Part shown: in pieces, positions 53,801-61,544 of the stretch
How positions within the stretch are numbered: the first letter of the stretch is position 1
Layout of the letters: each line of letters starts with the position of its first letter
The notes under the pieces: model-generated
What the model was told of the DNA's origin: nothing
The model's input: the letters and a program-made list of their open reading frames with translations, nothing else
The model's database searches: none
Position numbers and translations under genes: made by a program
Assembly: GCF_943193015.1 (NCBI RefSeq)
Contig: NZ_CALPCM010000003.1
Location: 62,001 to 126,000 of the forward strand
DNA from: Hominisplanchenecus_A murintestinalis
Lineage (GTDB): Bacteria; Bacillota; Clostridia; Lachnospirales; Lachnospiraceae
DNA length: 64,000 nucleotides
Direction of reading: 5' to 3'

Positions 53801-53820
53801 TGGTTGAGGTTCCCAGATAG
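50818..53820 (+). CDS. infB: Translation initiation factor IF-2 with extended repeat N-terminus
   Basis: GTPase that delivers formyl-Met-tRNA to the ribosome. The first 50 residues form an IF2_N domain (MSKIRVHELAKELGKQNKDIL). A long basic, Gln/Gly/Arg-rich region (about 60-420) holds two repeat arrays. A second IF2_N domain (about 425-480) precedes the G domain with GHVDHGKTS near 509-517, DTPGHEAF and NKIDKP, then domains II-IV. At 1000 aa it is longer than most, entirely because of the linker. GGAGG precedes ATG 50818. Confidence 0.97.
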   Translation: MSKIRVHELAKELGKQNKDILNFLAEKGIEVKSHMSSIENEQIELVKKKFGKAEKEEETVKAEGTASAPKKKNITQVFHPQNSRTGIGRTGQRPRQGERPQGRGARSQDGQAARTVKTQDGLGAKMPIKDVQGARLQEPQNKPEEKAQELQNKPVVSLQESQGKPMGKLQEPQNKPIVKSQETQGGQGARAQASQNRQEARTQESQNRQGMRTQEPQNRQGTKPQESQNRQGTRKQEFQGRSQARPQGSRSQGDRLQGGRFQGDRSQGNRFQGDRPQGGRSQGDRPQGGRPQGDRLQGGRFQGDRPQGGRPQGDRSQGNRFQGDRPQGSRSQGGRGQGSRSQGSAQAPLEMKPLTKESRTRNDKAKERVDKFDRFEKGGRSQGGNRPNQRNNNGRNGKNNVKPPVKAAPQEKKADEIKTIILPESLTIGELAEKMKIPASTIIKKLFLEGIMVTVNHEIDYDKAEEIALEYNCIAEMEEKVDVIEELLREDEEDEAKMVSRPPVVCVMGHVDHGKTSLLDAIRNTHVIAKEAGGITQHIGAYVVSVNGQKITFLDTPGHEAFTAMRMRGANATDIAILVVAADDGVMPQTVEAINHAKAAGTEIIVAINKIDKPSANIERVKQELAEHELVPEDWGGSTIFVPVSAHTQEGIDSLLEMILLTAEVSELKANPKRAARGLIIEAELDKGKGPVATVLVQKGTLRIGDPVAAGSCYGKVRAMMDDKGRRVKEAGPSTPVEILGLSDVPNAGEIFVAMPNEKEARSFAETFISQGREKLLEETKSKSLSLNDIFNQIKEGSLKELGLIVKADVQGSVEAVKQSLLKLSNEEVVVKIIHGGVGAINESDVSLASASNAIIIGFNVRPDATAKATAEREGVDVRLYRVIYDAIADVERAMKGMLDPVFEEKIIGHAEVRQLFKSSGVGMIAGSYVLDGVFQRGCSVRISREGKQIYEGSLASLKRFKDDVKEVRSGYECGLVFEKFSDLKELDQVEAYIMVEVPR
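51223..51552 (+). repeat. Ten 33-bp repeats in infB (11-residue units)
   Basis: Ten consecutive in-frame units of 11 residues with the pattern xQExQNxxxxx, such as TQESQNRQGMR and LQEPQNKPIVK. The first half of the array is Lys-rich, the second Arg-rich, suggesting gradual divergence along the array. Confidence 0.9.
51553..51852 (+). repeat. Twenty 15-bp repeats in infB (xQGxR units)
   Basis: Twenty consecutive pentapeptides of pattern xQGxR (for example FQGDR, PQGGR, SQGNR). At DNA level the array behaves as ten 30-bp dimers, many nearly identical (CAGGGCGACAGG core), indicating recent expansion by slippage or unequal recombination. Confidence 0.93.
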
Positions 53821-53837
53821 AAAGCAGGTTTATATAG

Positions 53838-54215
53838 ATGAGGAAAAACAGTATTAAAAATACCCGTGTTAATGGTGAGGTACAGCGTGAGCTGAGCCGC
53901 ATCATTAGCCGGGAGATTAAAGATCCGCGTATCGCTCCGATGACCAGCGTGGTAGCTGTAGAAGTGGCGCCGGATCTGAAAAGCTGTAAAGCGTATATCA
54001 GCGTGCTGGGGGATGAGCAGGCACAGCAGGATACGCTGGCAGGCTTAAAGAGTGCGGTGGGATATATTCGCCGTGAGCTGGCACGGACGATTAATTTGCG
54101 GAATACCCCGGAAATACGTTTTGTGCTGGATCAATCAATTGAATATGGAGTAAATATGTCAAAATTGATTGATGATGTGACAAGCAGTTTGAGTGAGGAT
54201 GATAGAGATGATTAA
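53838..54215 (+). CDS. rbfA: 30S ribosome-binding factor RbfA
   Basis: KH-fold assembly factor for the 30S subunit, 125 aa. The N-terminus has RVNGEVQRELSRIISREIKD, the middle DLKSCKAYISVLG, and the C-terminal RTINLRNTPEIRFVLDQSIE, all typical. It follows infB by 17 bases and overlaps nrnA by 8. Confidence 0.95.
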   Translation: MRKNSIKNTRVNGEVQRELSRIISREIKDPRIAPMTSVVAVEVAPDLKSCKAYISVLGDEQAQQDTLAGLKSAVGYIRRELARTINLRNTPEIRFVLDQSIEYGVNMSKLIDDVTSSLSEDDRDD

Positions 54216-55164
54216 TTTAGCATCGGAACTAAAAGATGTCAAAAGCGCAGCCATCGCCGGCCATATCCGGCCGGACGGTGACTGTGTTGGTTCTTGTATG
54301 GGGCTGTACCTTTACATAAAGGAGAACTTTCCGGGTGTGGAAGTGCTGGATGTTTACCTGGAAGAGTTTTCAGAGAGCTTTCGTATAATTGAGGGAACAG
54401 ACAGTGTGAGACATTCCTGCGGTGAGGATAGAGTGTATGATGTGTTGTTTTGTCTGGATGCGGGGGATGCACAGCGTCTGGGCGGAGCAGAAAAATATTT
54501 AAAAACGGCAAAACGGAGTGTATGTATCGACCATCATATCAGCAACCGGGGATATGCAGATGAAAACATGATTGTGCCGGAGGCGAGTTCTACATCAGAG
54601 CTGGTATACGGGCTGCTGGAGCCGCAGAAAATTACGAAAGCAGCAGCAGAGGCGCTCTATATGGGGATTGCCCACGATACAGGAGTGTTCAGGTATTCTT
54701 GCGCATCACCGGAGACCATGCGGATTGCAGGGGAACTGATGGCGAAAGGGATTGACAGTTCAAAGCTTGTGGAAAAGACCTTTTACCAGAAAACCTATGT
54801 GCAGAACCAGATTTTGGCGCGGGCTCTGCTGGAAAGCATTCTTATTTTGGATAAGCGGTGTATTATCAGCGGTCTGCGGAAGAAGGATATGGATTTTTAC
54901 GGCGCATCGCCTATGGATCTGGAAGGAATCGTGAGCCAGATGAAGAATACAGAGGGCGTGGAAGTGGCCATATTCCTGTACGAATCCAATATCCAGGAGT
55001 ACAAAGTGAGCATGCGGTCAAATGAAAGAGTGGATGTAAGTGCGGTAGCTTCTTATTTCGGCGGCGGCGGCCATGTCCGTGCGGCGGGCTGTACGATGCA
55101 GGGATCTTTCCATGATGTTATAAACAACCTGACGCTGCATATAGAAAGGCAGCTTGACGCATAA
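54208..55164 (+). CDS. nrnA: DHH-family oligoribonuclease/pAp phosphatase (NrnA-like)
   Basis: Manganese-dependent phosphoesterase that degrades very short RNAs and 3'-phosphoadenosine 5'-phosphate. Motifs in order are RPDGD, CLDAGD, DHHIS and GIAHDTG of the DHH domain, and GGGGHVRAAG of the C-terminal DHHA1 domain. ATG 54208 is chosen from three in-frame starts because GAGG lies about nine bases upstream. Protein is 318 aa. Its place between rbfA and truB is conserved. Confidence 0.93.
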   Translation: MINLASELKDVKSAAIAGHIRPDGDCVGSCMGLYLYIKENFPGVEVLDVYLEEFSESFRIIEGTDSVRHSCGEDRVYDVLFCLDAGDAQRLGGAEKYLKTAKRSVCIDHHISNRGYADENMIVPEASSTSELVYGLLEPQKITKAAAEALYMGIAHDTGVFRYSCASPETMRIAGELMAKGIDSSKLVEKTFYQKTYVQNQILARALLESILILDKRCIISGLRKKDMDFYGASPMDLEGIVSQMKNTEGVEVAIFLYESNIQEYKVSMRSNERVDVSAVASYFGGGGHVRAAGCTMQGSFHDVINNLTLHIERQLDA

Positions 55165-55178
55165 GGGAGAAAACAGCG

Positions 55179-56072
55179 GTGATTCACGGAATTATTAATG
55201 TATATAAAGAGAAAGGATATACTTCGCACGACGTGGTTGCCAGGCTCCGGGGAATCCTGGGGCAGAAGCGAATTGGGCATACAGGTACGCTGGACCCTGA
55301 TGCGGAAGGCGTGCTTCCAGTGTGCCTGGGAAAAGCAACCAAAGTATGTGAGCTTCTTGCGGATTGGGACAAGACTTATCGGGCTATCCTGCTTTTGGGA
55401 CAGGTTACGGATACCCAGGATGTATCGGGAGAAATCCTGGAAACCAGAGAGGTTACAGCGTCTATTAAAGAAGTATATGAGGCGATTCAGTCCTTTAAGG
55501 GAGAGTATGCGCAGGTTCCGCCCATGTACTCTGCCTTGAAAGTTAACGGAAAAAAGCTGTATGAGCTGGCAAGAGAGGGAAAGACGGTAGAACGGAAGGC
55601 AAGGAACGTACAGATTCATGAAATTAAAATTCATGAAATCGTTCTTCCCAGGATTTCCATGACGGTAAACTGTTCAAAAGGGACATATATTAGGACATTA
55701 TGCCATGACATTGGGCAGAAAGTGGGCTGCGGCGGCTGTATGGAACAGCTTTTGCGCACACAGGTGGGAATGTTTCGTGTTGAGGAAAGTCTCCGCCTGG
55801 ACGAGATTGAAGTGCTGCATGATTTGGGGCAGCTTCAGGAACACATGGCGGCGATTGACAGCCTGTTTTCCTTATATCCGGCGGTTACCGTAAAGCAGGA
55901 GTATCAGAAACTGCTTGACAACGGTAACGAACTGTATGGCAGACAGGTAGGGAAACAGGGATTTCCCGGGCAGGACGGACCGGTAAGGATGTATGGTTCA
56001 GACGGGAATTTTCAGGCAGTTTATGAATATTTAAAGAAAGAAAACCGTTTCCGGCCGATGAAAATGTTTTAG
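55179..56072 (+). CDS. truB: tRNA pseudouridine-55 synthase (TruB)
   Basis: Makes pseudouridine 55 in the T-loop of tRNAs. The catalytic Asp39 lies in HTGTLDPDAEG; further motifs are QVPPMYSALKV and SKGTYIRTL. The GTG start at 55179 is preceded by AAGGGAGAAAA. Length is 297 aa with a C-terminal PUA-like extension. It is followed by ribF, as in many bacteria. Confidence 0.96.
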   Translation: MIHGIINVYKEKGYTSHDVVARLRGILGQKRIGHTGTLDPDAEGVLPVCLGKATKVCELLADWDKTYRAILLLGQVTDTQDVSGEILETREVTASIKEVYEAIQSFKGEYAQVPPMYSALKVNGKKLYELAREGKTVERKARNVQIHEIKIHEIVLPRISMTVNCSKGTYIRTLCHDIGQKVGCGGCMEQLLRTQVGMFRVEESLRLDEIEVLHDLGQLQEHMAAIDSLFSLYPAVTVKQEYQKLLDNGNELYGRQVGKQGFPGQDGPVRMYGSDGNFQAVYEYLKKENRFRPMKMF

Positions 56073-56114
56073 GGGTCAAAGGTATCTGCATATCGGAAAC
56101 GGCAGGAGGAATCT

Positions 56115-57008
56115 ATGGAATACATGCGGGGACCGGGAGACTTTTATGTAGAAGAGGATACGGCAGTTACACTGGGAAAGTTTGACGGTCTTCACCGGGG
56201 GCATCAGAAACTGGTTAGCCGGATTCGAGGGGTTGGGGATAGAGGATGCAAAAGCGTGGTATTTACCCTTAACCGTATGGAGAACGAACAGCTTTTGACA
56301 GAGGAAGAGCGGAAATCTATGACAGAAAAGCTGGGAGTGGATTATCTTCTGGACTGTCCTCTGGTGCCGGAAATCAGCGGGATGGAACCGGAAGCATTTG
56401 TGGAAAAGATTCTGATAGACAAGCTTCACGCAAAATATCTGGCCGTGGGAACAGATTTCCGGTTTGGCTGCCAGCGCAGGGGTGACAGCAGTCTGTTGCG
56501 TGAATTGCAGAAAAAGTATGGATTTGTTTTGGAAGTTATACAGAAGGAGCAGTATCAGAAACGGGATATCAGCAGTACTTATATAAAGGAAGAACTGGCG
56601 GCCGGACATCTGGAAACAGTCAATACGCTGCTTGGCTATACTTTTTTTGTGTCAGGAGAGGTTCTTCATGGAGGGCCAGGAAACTACAGGTATGGGCTTC
56701 CTGCCGCAAATCTGCGCGTTTCGGCCAGGAAGCTGCTTCCGCCGAACGGGATTTATCTCACCCGTACGATTATCAGAAAGGAAGAGTTTCCGGGGGTTAC
56801 AAATATTGGCATGGGTATTGAGGGAGAAAGACAGTTCAGAAGCGTAGAAACGTATCTGTTCGGTTTTGGCAGGGAGCTGCCGGGAGAACATATTGAAGTA
56901 CAGTTTTTAAAATTCCTGCGTCCGGAAAAGTCGTTTGGCAGCACAGAAGAGCTGCACAGGCAGATGGACGCCGATATTTCCTTTGGGAAGGAGTATTTTG
57001 GTGAATAG
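56115..57008 (+). CDS. ribF: Bifunctional riboflavin kinase/FAD synthetase
   Basis: Converts riboflavin to FMN and FAD. The N-terminal adenylyltransferase domain has GKFDGLHRGHQ near residues 22-32 and an SSTYIKEEL motif; the C-terminal kinase domain contains GYTFFVSGEV, GLPAANLR and GVTNIG. Length is 297 aa. AGGAGG precedes ATG 56115. Its end overlaps the next gene by 8 bases. Confidence 0.94.
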   Translation: MEYMRGPGDFYVEEDTAVTLGKFDGLHRGHQKLVSRIRGVGDRGCKSVVFTLNRMENEQLLTEEERKSMTEKLGVDYLLDCPLVPEISGMEPEAFVEKILIDKLHAKYLAVGTDFRFGCQRRGDSSLLRELQKKYGFVLEVIQKEQYQKRDISSTYIKEELAAGHLETVNTLLGYTFFVSGEVLHGGPGNYRYGLPAANLRVSARKLLPPNGIYLTRTIIRKEEFPGVTNIGMGIEGERQFRSVETYLFGFGRELPGEHIEVQFLKFLRPEKSFGSTEELHRQMDADISFGKEYFGE

Positions 57009-57444
57009 TTTTTTTTGGACATTGAGTATTGTGCTGATTAGTGTGGGGGGGATTGTAGTAGCATTATCACTTATGGGGCGATCTTATGCAGACCGTGTGC
57101 AGCGTTACAGCGGGAAAGCCACCGCTACTGTTGTGGAAATTGAGGCGGACACACCGGATAAGATAGGGAGAGCAAAGGGAATTCATGATTATTATTATGC
57201 AGTTTTTGCATATTATGCGGAGGGCAGGCTGTATAAAAAGCGTTATGAAAGAGGGGGGAATCCTTGTCCGTTTTCCCTGAACCAGGCAGTAGATATCCAG
57301 TATGATATAGAAAAGCCGGAGCGCTTCCGGCTGCGGGAAAAGAAGCAGATAAACATTTTTTCACAAGGGCTGTATTACCTGGGGATGAGTATTTGTGTGG
57401 CAGGTGGATTTTTGTTTCTGCTGACTGCCATGCGGCTATTGTGA
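57001..57444 (+). CDS. DUF3592-like small membrane protein
   Basis: A 147-aa protein with one transmembrane helix at each end (about 4-26 and 118-145) and a soluble domain between them containing RYSGKATATVVEIE and NPCPFSLNQAVDIQYD. This topology fits DUF3592-type proteins of unknown function. The GTG start at 57001 has AAGGAGT eight bases upstream and overlaps ribF. A longer in-frame start at 56935 would be inside ribF. It is probably the last gene of the operon. Confidence 0.75.
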   Translation: MNSFFWTLSIVLISVGGIVVALSLMGRSYADRVQRYSGKATATVVEIEADTPDKIGRAKGIHDYYYAVFAYYAEGRLYKKRYERGGNPCPFSLNQAVDIQYDIEKPERFRLREKKQINIFSQGLYYLGMSICVAGGFLFLLTAMRLL

Positions 57445-57521
57445 CGGAACAGAAAATTTGTCTTTTGCTGCCTTTTGAAAAATTCCGTTGCCGTATTCCG
57501 TTGCCGTAATGAAATTCGCTG

Positions 57522-57550
57522 TTGACGGGAACAGTTTCTTGTGCTAGACT
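57522..57550 (+). promoter_or_regulatory. Predicted promoter of rpsO
   Basis: TTGACG (57522-57527) and TAGACT (57545-57550) are 17 bp apart, with TG one base before the -10. It sits just after a 13-bp tandem duplication. Confidence 0.65.
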
Positions 57551-57568
57551 AGACAAGTATGAAAATCA

Positions 57569-57616
57569 GCCGGTATTCAGAGCTATGGAAACTCCGACCA
57601 GTTCTTAATACCAGGC
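57569..57616 (+). promoter_or_regulatory. Structured rpsO leader, possible S15 autoregulatory site
   Basis: GCCGGTATT (57569-57577) pairs with AATACC-A-GGC (57607-57616); inside, AGAGCT pairs with AGTTCT, and GGA-AAC-TCC forms the apical hairpin. S15 is known to repress its own mRNA through structured leaders in several bacteria; this one is inferred from position and fold. Confidence 0.5.
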
Positions 57617-57642
57617 GTTTAGAAAAGTCAGGAGGAATTATC

Positions 57643-57909
57643 ATGATTTCAAAGGAAAAGAAAACGGCAATTATTGAAGAGTATGGAAGAACACCGGGCG
57701 ATACAGGTTCACCGGAGGTTCAGATTGCTATTTTGACAGCAAGGATTCAGGAACTTACAGAGCATTTAAAGGTACATCAGAAAGATCATCATTCAAGAAG
57801 AGGTCTTTTGAAGATGGTAGGTCAGAGGCGCGGACTGCTGGCATATCTGAAGAAAACTGATCTGGAAGGTTACCGTGCTTTAATTGCAAAATTAGGAATC
57901 AGAAAATAA
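57643..57909 (+). CDS. rpsO: 30S ribosomal protein S15
   Basis: An 88-aa primary 16S rRNA-binding protein. The sequence MISKEKKTAIIEEYG, then GDTGSPEVQIAIL, HKKDHHSRRG-like (HQKDHHSRRG) and the C-terminal RGLLAYLKK are conserved. ATG 57643 follows AGGAGGA; an in-frame ATG at 57559 lies in the structured leader and is rejected. It precedes pnp, the usual rpsO-pnp order, with a terminator between them. Confidence 0.98.
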   Translation: MISKEKKTAIIEEYGRTPGDTGSPEVQIAILTARIQELTEHLKVHQKDHHSRRGLLKMVGQRRGLLAYLKKTDLEGYRALIAKLGIRK

Positions 57910-57921
57910 TCTGGACAGTGA

Positions 57922-57950
57922 GGGGACGGGAGAAATTCCGTCCCGTTTTT
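57922..57950 (+). terminator. Rho-independent terminator between rpsO and pnp
   Basis: GGGACGG (57923-57929) pairs with CCGTCCC (57938-57944), followed by GTTTTT. The pnp ribosome site follows within 25 bases, so it is a partial terminator or the processing site at which pnp mRNA is often regulated. Confidence 0.8.
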
Positions 57951-57983
57951 GCTGTACAGGTATCCAAGCAAAAGGAGAATACT

Positions 57984-60068
57984 ATGTACAAAAGTTTTTC
58001 TATGGAACTTGCCGGCAGAACCCTGACGGTAGATGTGGACAGGGTAGCAAAACAGGCAAACGGTGCGGTACTGATGCATTATGGAGATACTACAGTACTG
58101 TCTACGGCGACGGCTTCCGAAAAGCCGAGGGAGGGTATTGATTTCTTCCCGCTGAGCGTGGAGTACAATGAAAGGCTGTACTCAGTAGGAAAGATTCCGG
58201 GAGGATTTAATAAGCGTGAGGGAAAGGCATCGGAAAATGCAGTGTTGACCTGCCGCGTGATTGACCGCCCTATGCGTCCTCTTTTTCCGAAAGATTATAG
58301 AAATGACGTTACGCTGGAAAATCTGGTCTTGTCCGTTGACCAGGACTGCAGTCCGGAACTGACGGCAATGCTGGGTTCTGCAATTGCGGCGACGATTTCC
58401 GATATCCCATTTGACGGTCCGTGCGCAACCACGCAGGTGGGTATGGTGGACGGAGAATTTGTGTTTAATCCGACGGCAGCGCAGAAAGAGGTTTCCGACC
58501 TGCACCTTACCGTGGCATCCACCAGGGATAAGGTTATCATGATTGAGGCGGGAGCGAACGAAGTTCCCGAAGCGAAAATGATTGATGCGATTTTTGCCGC
58601 CCATGCGATAAACCAGGACATTATCAAATTTATTGATACTATCGTAGCTGAGTGCGGGAAAGAAAAGCACAGCTATACCAGCTTTGCGGTACCTGAGGAA
58701 CTTTTTGCAGCTATCAGGGAACTTGTGCCGGCAGAGGAGATGGAAAAAGCCGTATTCACGGATGACAAGCAAATGAGGGAAGAAAATATCCGCACCATTA
58801 CGGACAAGCTGGAAGAGGCATTTTCAGAGAAAGAAGAATGGCTGTCTTTCTTAGGTGAGGCTGTATACCAATACCAGAAAAAGACAGTCCGTAAGATGAT
58901 TTTGAAAGACCATAAGCGTCCGGACGGCCGTGAGATTACGCAGATCCGTCCGCTGGCGGCGGAGGTAGATTTGATTCCGAGAGTACATGGTTCTGCGATG
59001 TTCACCCGCGGACAGACACAGATTTGTACAATTACTACATTAGCGCCGCTTTCCGAAGCACAGAGGCTGGATGGGCTGGATGAGGCGGAAACCAGCAAGC
59101 GCTATATGCACCACTACAATTTCCCGAGCTATTCCGTAGGTGAGACGAGACCTTCCAGAGGACCGGGAAGGCGTGAAATCGGACATGGCGCGCTGGCAGA
59201 AAGGGCGTTGCTGCCGGTGCTTCCCGGTGAAGAGGAGTTCCCGTATGCTATCCGTACAGTATCTGAGACTTTTGAGTCCAATGGTTCTACTTCACAGGCA
59301 AGTGTCTGCGCCTCCACAATGTCGTTGATGGCGGCAGGTGTGCCGATTAAGCGTCCGGTAGCCGGGATTTCCTGCGGTCTGGTGACCGGGGAAACGGATG
59401 ACGACTATCTTGTACTCACAGATATTCAGGGACTTGAGGATTTCTTCGGGGACATGGACTTTAAGGTAGCGGGCACGGATAATGGCATCACAGCGATCCA
59501 GATGGATATTAAGATTCACGGTCTGACCAGGGCGATTATCGAAGAGGCGATTGCCCGGACGAAAGAGGCGCGTACCTTTATCCTTCATGGAGTAATGGAA
59601 GCGGCGATTGCCAGTCCGAGAGCGGAAGTAGGCCCGTATGCGCCGAAGATTATCCAGATTCAGATTGATCCGCAGAAGATAGGCGATGTGGTAGGGCAGA
59701 GAGGAAAGACAATCAATGCCATCATTGAGCAGACTGGGGTGAAGATTGATATTACTGACGATGGAGCGGTGTCTATCTGCGGAACCGAACGGGCAGCTAT
59801 GGATAAGGCCATAGAATTGATACGCATTATCACTACAGACTTCGAGGCGGGACAGATTTTTGTAGGCAAGGTAGTGAGCATCAAAGAGTTCGGGGCATTC
59901 CTGGAGTTCGCGCCGGGCAAGGAAGGTATGGTGCATATCTCTAAGATTTCCAAGCAGAGAATTAACCGTGTAGAGGATGAGCTGACCCTGGGAGACATGG
60001 TAAAGGTTGTGTGCCTTGGCAAAGACAAGATGGGAAGAATCAGCTTCAGTATAAAAGATGTGAAATAA
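57984..60068 (+). CDS. pnp: Polyribonucleotide nucleotidyltransferase (PNPase)
   Basis: Phosphorolytic 3'-5' exoribonuclease of the RNA degradosome. Two RNase PH-like domains (about 1-215 and 300-540), a KH domain with GQRGKTI near 570 and a C-terminal S1 domain (about 615-690, containing GKVVSIKEFGAF) are in order. ATG 57984 follows AAAGGAGA; an in-frame ATG at 57918 lies before the terminator hairpin. Length is 694 aa, standard. Confidence 0.97.
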   Translation: MYKSFSMELAGRTLTVDVDRVAKQANGAVLMHYGDTTVLSTATASEKPREGIDFFPLSVEYNERLYSVGKIPGGFNKREGKASENAVLTCRVIDRPMRPLFPKDYRNDVTLENLVLSVDQDCSPELTAMLGSAIAATISDIPFDGPCATTQVGMVDGEFVFNPTAAQKEVSDLHLTVASTRDKVIMIEAGANEVPEAKMIDAIFAAHAINQDIIKFIDTIVAECGKEKHSYTSFAVPEELFAAIRELVPAEEMEKAVFTDDKQMREENIRTITDKLEEAFSEKEEWLSFLGEAVYQYQKKTVRKMILKDHKRPDGREITQIRPLAAEVDLIPRVHGSAMFTRGQTQICTITTLAPLSEAQRLDGLDEAETSKRYMHHYNFPSYSVGETRPSRGPGRREIGHGALAERALLPVLPGEEEFPYAIRTVSETFESNGSTSQASVCASTMSLMAAGVPIKRPVAGISCGLVTGETDDDYLVLTDIQGLEDFFGDMDFKVAGTDNGITAIQMDIKIHGLTRAIIEEAIARTKEARTFILHGVMEAAIASPRAEVGPYAPKIIQIQIDPQKIGDVVGQRGKTINAIIEQTGVKIDITDDGAVSICGTERAAMDKAIELIRIITTDFEAGQIFVGKVVSIKEFGAFLEFAPGKEGMVHISKISKQRINRVEDELTLGDMVKVVCLGKDKMGRISFSIKDVK

Positions 60069-60072
60069 GGTA

Positions 60073-60101
60073 TTGACAATTCACGAAAAAAGGTTTAGAA
60101 T
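60073..60101 (+). promoter_or_regulatory. Predicted promoter of the T-box/trpXYZ unit
   Basis: TTGACA (60073-60078), a perfect -35, and TAGAAT (60096-60101) are 17 bp apart, starting five bases after the pnp stop codon. Confidence 0.7.
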
Positions 60102-60107
60102 GAATAG

Positions 60108-60380
60108 CAACATGTGAAACCGATGAGAAAGAGTAGTAAGCAGAGGGTGAAGTCACAGAGAGCTGTCGTTGGTGAGAGACAGTACGGAGCAGTTTGCTGA
60201 ATGGACTTTCGAGGGCAGTCTGAAATCTGAAGAAAGTAGGCGCTGTCGGGAACCGAACCCGTTATCAATCAGGAGCGTATGTTAGTACGTGCAGAGTGGA
60301 CGTTACGTCAAATTGAGTGGTACCGCGGAAATGTATAGTCATAGCCGTCTCAAGCAAAGATGCTTGAGACGGCTTGTTTA
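60108..60380 (+). promoter_or_regulatory. T-box leader riboswitch with UGG (tryptophan) specifier
   Basis: Stem I shows the AGTA loop-E motif near 60132, the distal stem CTGTC/GACAG and, on the 3' side, GAA followed by the specifier TGG (60202-60204). The T-box core GAGTGGTACCGCGG is at 60315-60328, where uncharged tRNA 3' ends pair. It is followed by a terminator stem. The reading as tRNA-Trp sensor rests on codon position relative to the GAA motif and fits the downstream TrpXYZ-type transporter. Confidence 0.92.
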
Positions 60381-60385
60381 ATTTT
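60344..60385 (+). terminator. T-box regulated terminator
   Basis: GCCGTCTCAAGC (60344-60355) pairs perfectly with GCTTGAGACGGC (60362-60373), followed by TTGTTTAATTTT. The alternative antiterminator would use the T-box core just upstream. Confidence 0.92.
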
Positions 60386-60438
60386 ACGCAGCATCCGAAA
60401 AAATGGAGGGCTGAGAAAAAGTTTAGGAGGATTTGATT

Positions 60439-61482
60439 ATGAAGAAAAAAGTATTGGCAGCAGTATTGGCAGCGACAATGACAGCAGCATTTCTGGCAGG
60501 CTGCGGCAGCAAGCCGGCAGAAACGAACAGTACGGAAACGGCGGGAACAGATACAGCGTCAGGAGATGCGTATACGATTGGTATTTCGCAGTTTGCAGAG
60601 CACGGTTCCCTGGATAACTGCAAAGAGGGATTTCTGCAGGGGCTGGCGGAGGCCGGCATCAAGGAGGGAGAAAACCTGACAGTAATTTACGAGAATGCCC
60701 AGGCAGATACGGGAACGGCGGCAACGATTTCTGACAGCTTCGTGTCGAAGAAAGTGGATATGATTTGCGCAATTGCAACACCCAGTGCTATGAGCGCATA
60801 CAATAGCTGCCTGGATACGGAAATTCCGGTGATTTATACGGCGGTTTCCGACCCTGCAGGAGCAGGGCTGGCAGAAGAGGACGGAAAAAGTGTGGGAAAT
60901 ATTACGGGAACGGCAGATTCCCTTCCGGTTAAAGAACAGCTTGAGATGATTCGGGCAATGATGCCGGAGGCGAAGAAGATAGGTATTCTGTATACCACCA
61001 GCGAGGCAAATTCCATCAGTACGATTGAGACATATAAGGCGTTAGCAGGGGATTTTGGATTTGAAATCGTAGATACGGGAATCAATACCATTGCTGATGT
61101 GGAGATGGCGGCAAAGGATATGGCAGCGAAGGTGGACTGTATGACAAACCTGACAGATAATACGGTAGTATCCGCGCTCCAGACAGTTTTGGCAGCGGCA
61201 AATGCCCAGGGGATTCCGGTGTTTGGTTCGGAAATTGAACAGGTGAAGAACGGATGCCTGGCGTCTATGGGAATTGATTACATTGCGCTGGGGAAACAGA
61301 CAGGGGCGATGGCGGCAAAGGTTCTGAAAGGAGAAGCTGCGGCAGCGGATTTACAGGTTGAGACATGCGAGGGGGCAAACTTGTACGTGAATACTGCAGT
61401 GGCTGAGAACCTTGAATTTCCACTGGATGAAGAATATATTTCGGGCGCTGTGGAGACATTTAAAGAGATTACAGTAGAATAA
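60439..61482 (+). CDS. trpX: Tryptophan ABC transporter substrate-binding lipoprotein (TrpX-like)
   Basis: A 347-aa extracytoplasmic binding protein of the ABC_sub_bind family. The signal peptide ends in the lipobox LAGC near residues 20-23. Family stretches include DTGTAATISDSFVSKKVDMI, IYTAVSDPAGAGL and EAKKIGILYTTSEANS. ATG 60439 has AGGAGG eight bases upstream; TTG 60433 is less well spaced. Tryptophan as substrate is inferred from the UGG T-box and from the known TrpXYZ family in Firmicutes. Confidence 0.88.
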   Translation: MKKKVLAAVLAATMTAAFLAGCGSKPAETNSTETAGTDTASGDAYTIGISQFAEHGSLDNCKEGFLQGLAEAGIKEGENLTVIYENAQADTGTAATISDSFVSKKVDMICAIATPSAMSAYNSCLDTEIPVIYTAVSDPAGAGLAEEDGKSVGNITGTADSLPVKEQLEMIRAMMPEAKKIGILYTTSEANSISTIETYKALAGDFGFEIVDTGINTIADVEMAAKDMAAKVDCMTNLTDNTVVSALQTVLAAANAQGIPVFGSEIEQVKNGCLASMGIDYIALGKQTGAMAAKVLKGEAAAADLQVETCEGANLYVNTAVAENLEFPLDEEYISGAVETFKEITVE

Positions 61483-61544
61483 AGGCAATCGCCTTGCCTG
61501 AAGTGTTACGAATAAGGCTGTATAGCGGTGAGTTGGAGGGAACT

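Noticed and set aside
59292..59936. 214-codon minus-strand open frame
   Set aside because: Antisense shadow of pnp; no ribosome site and no domain.
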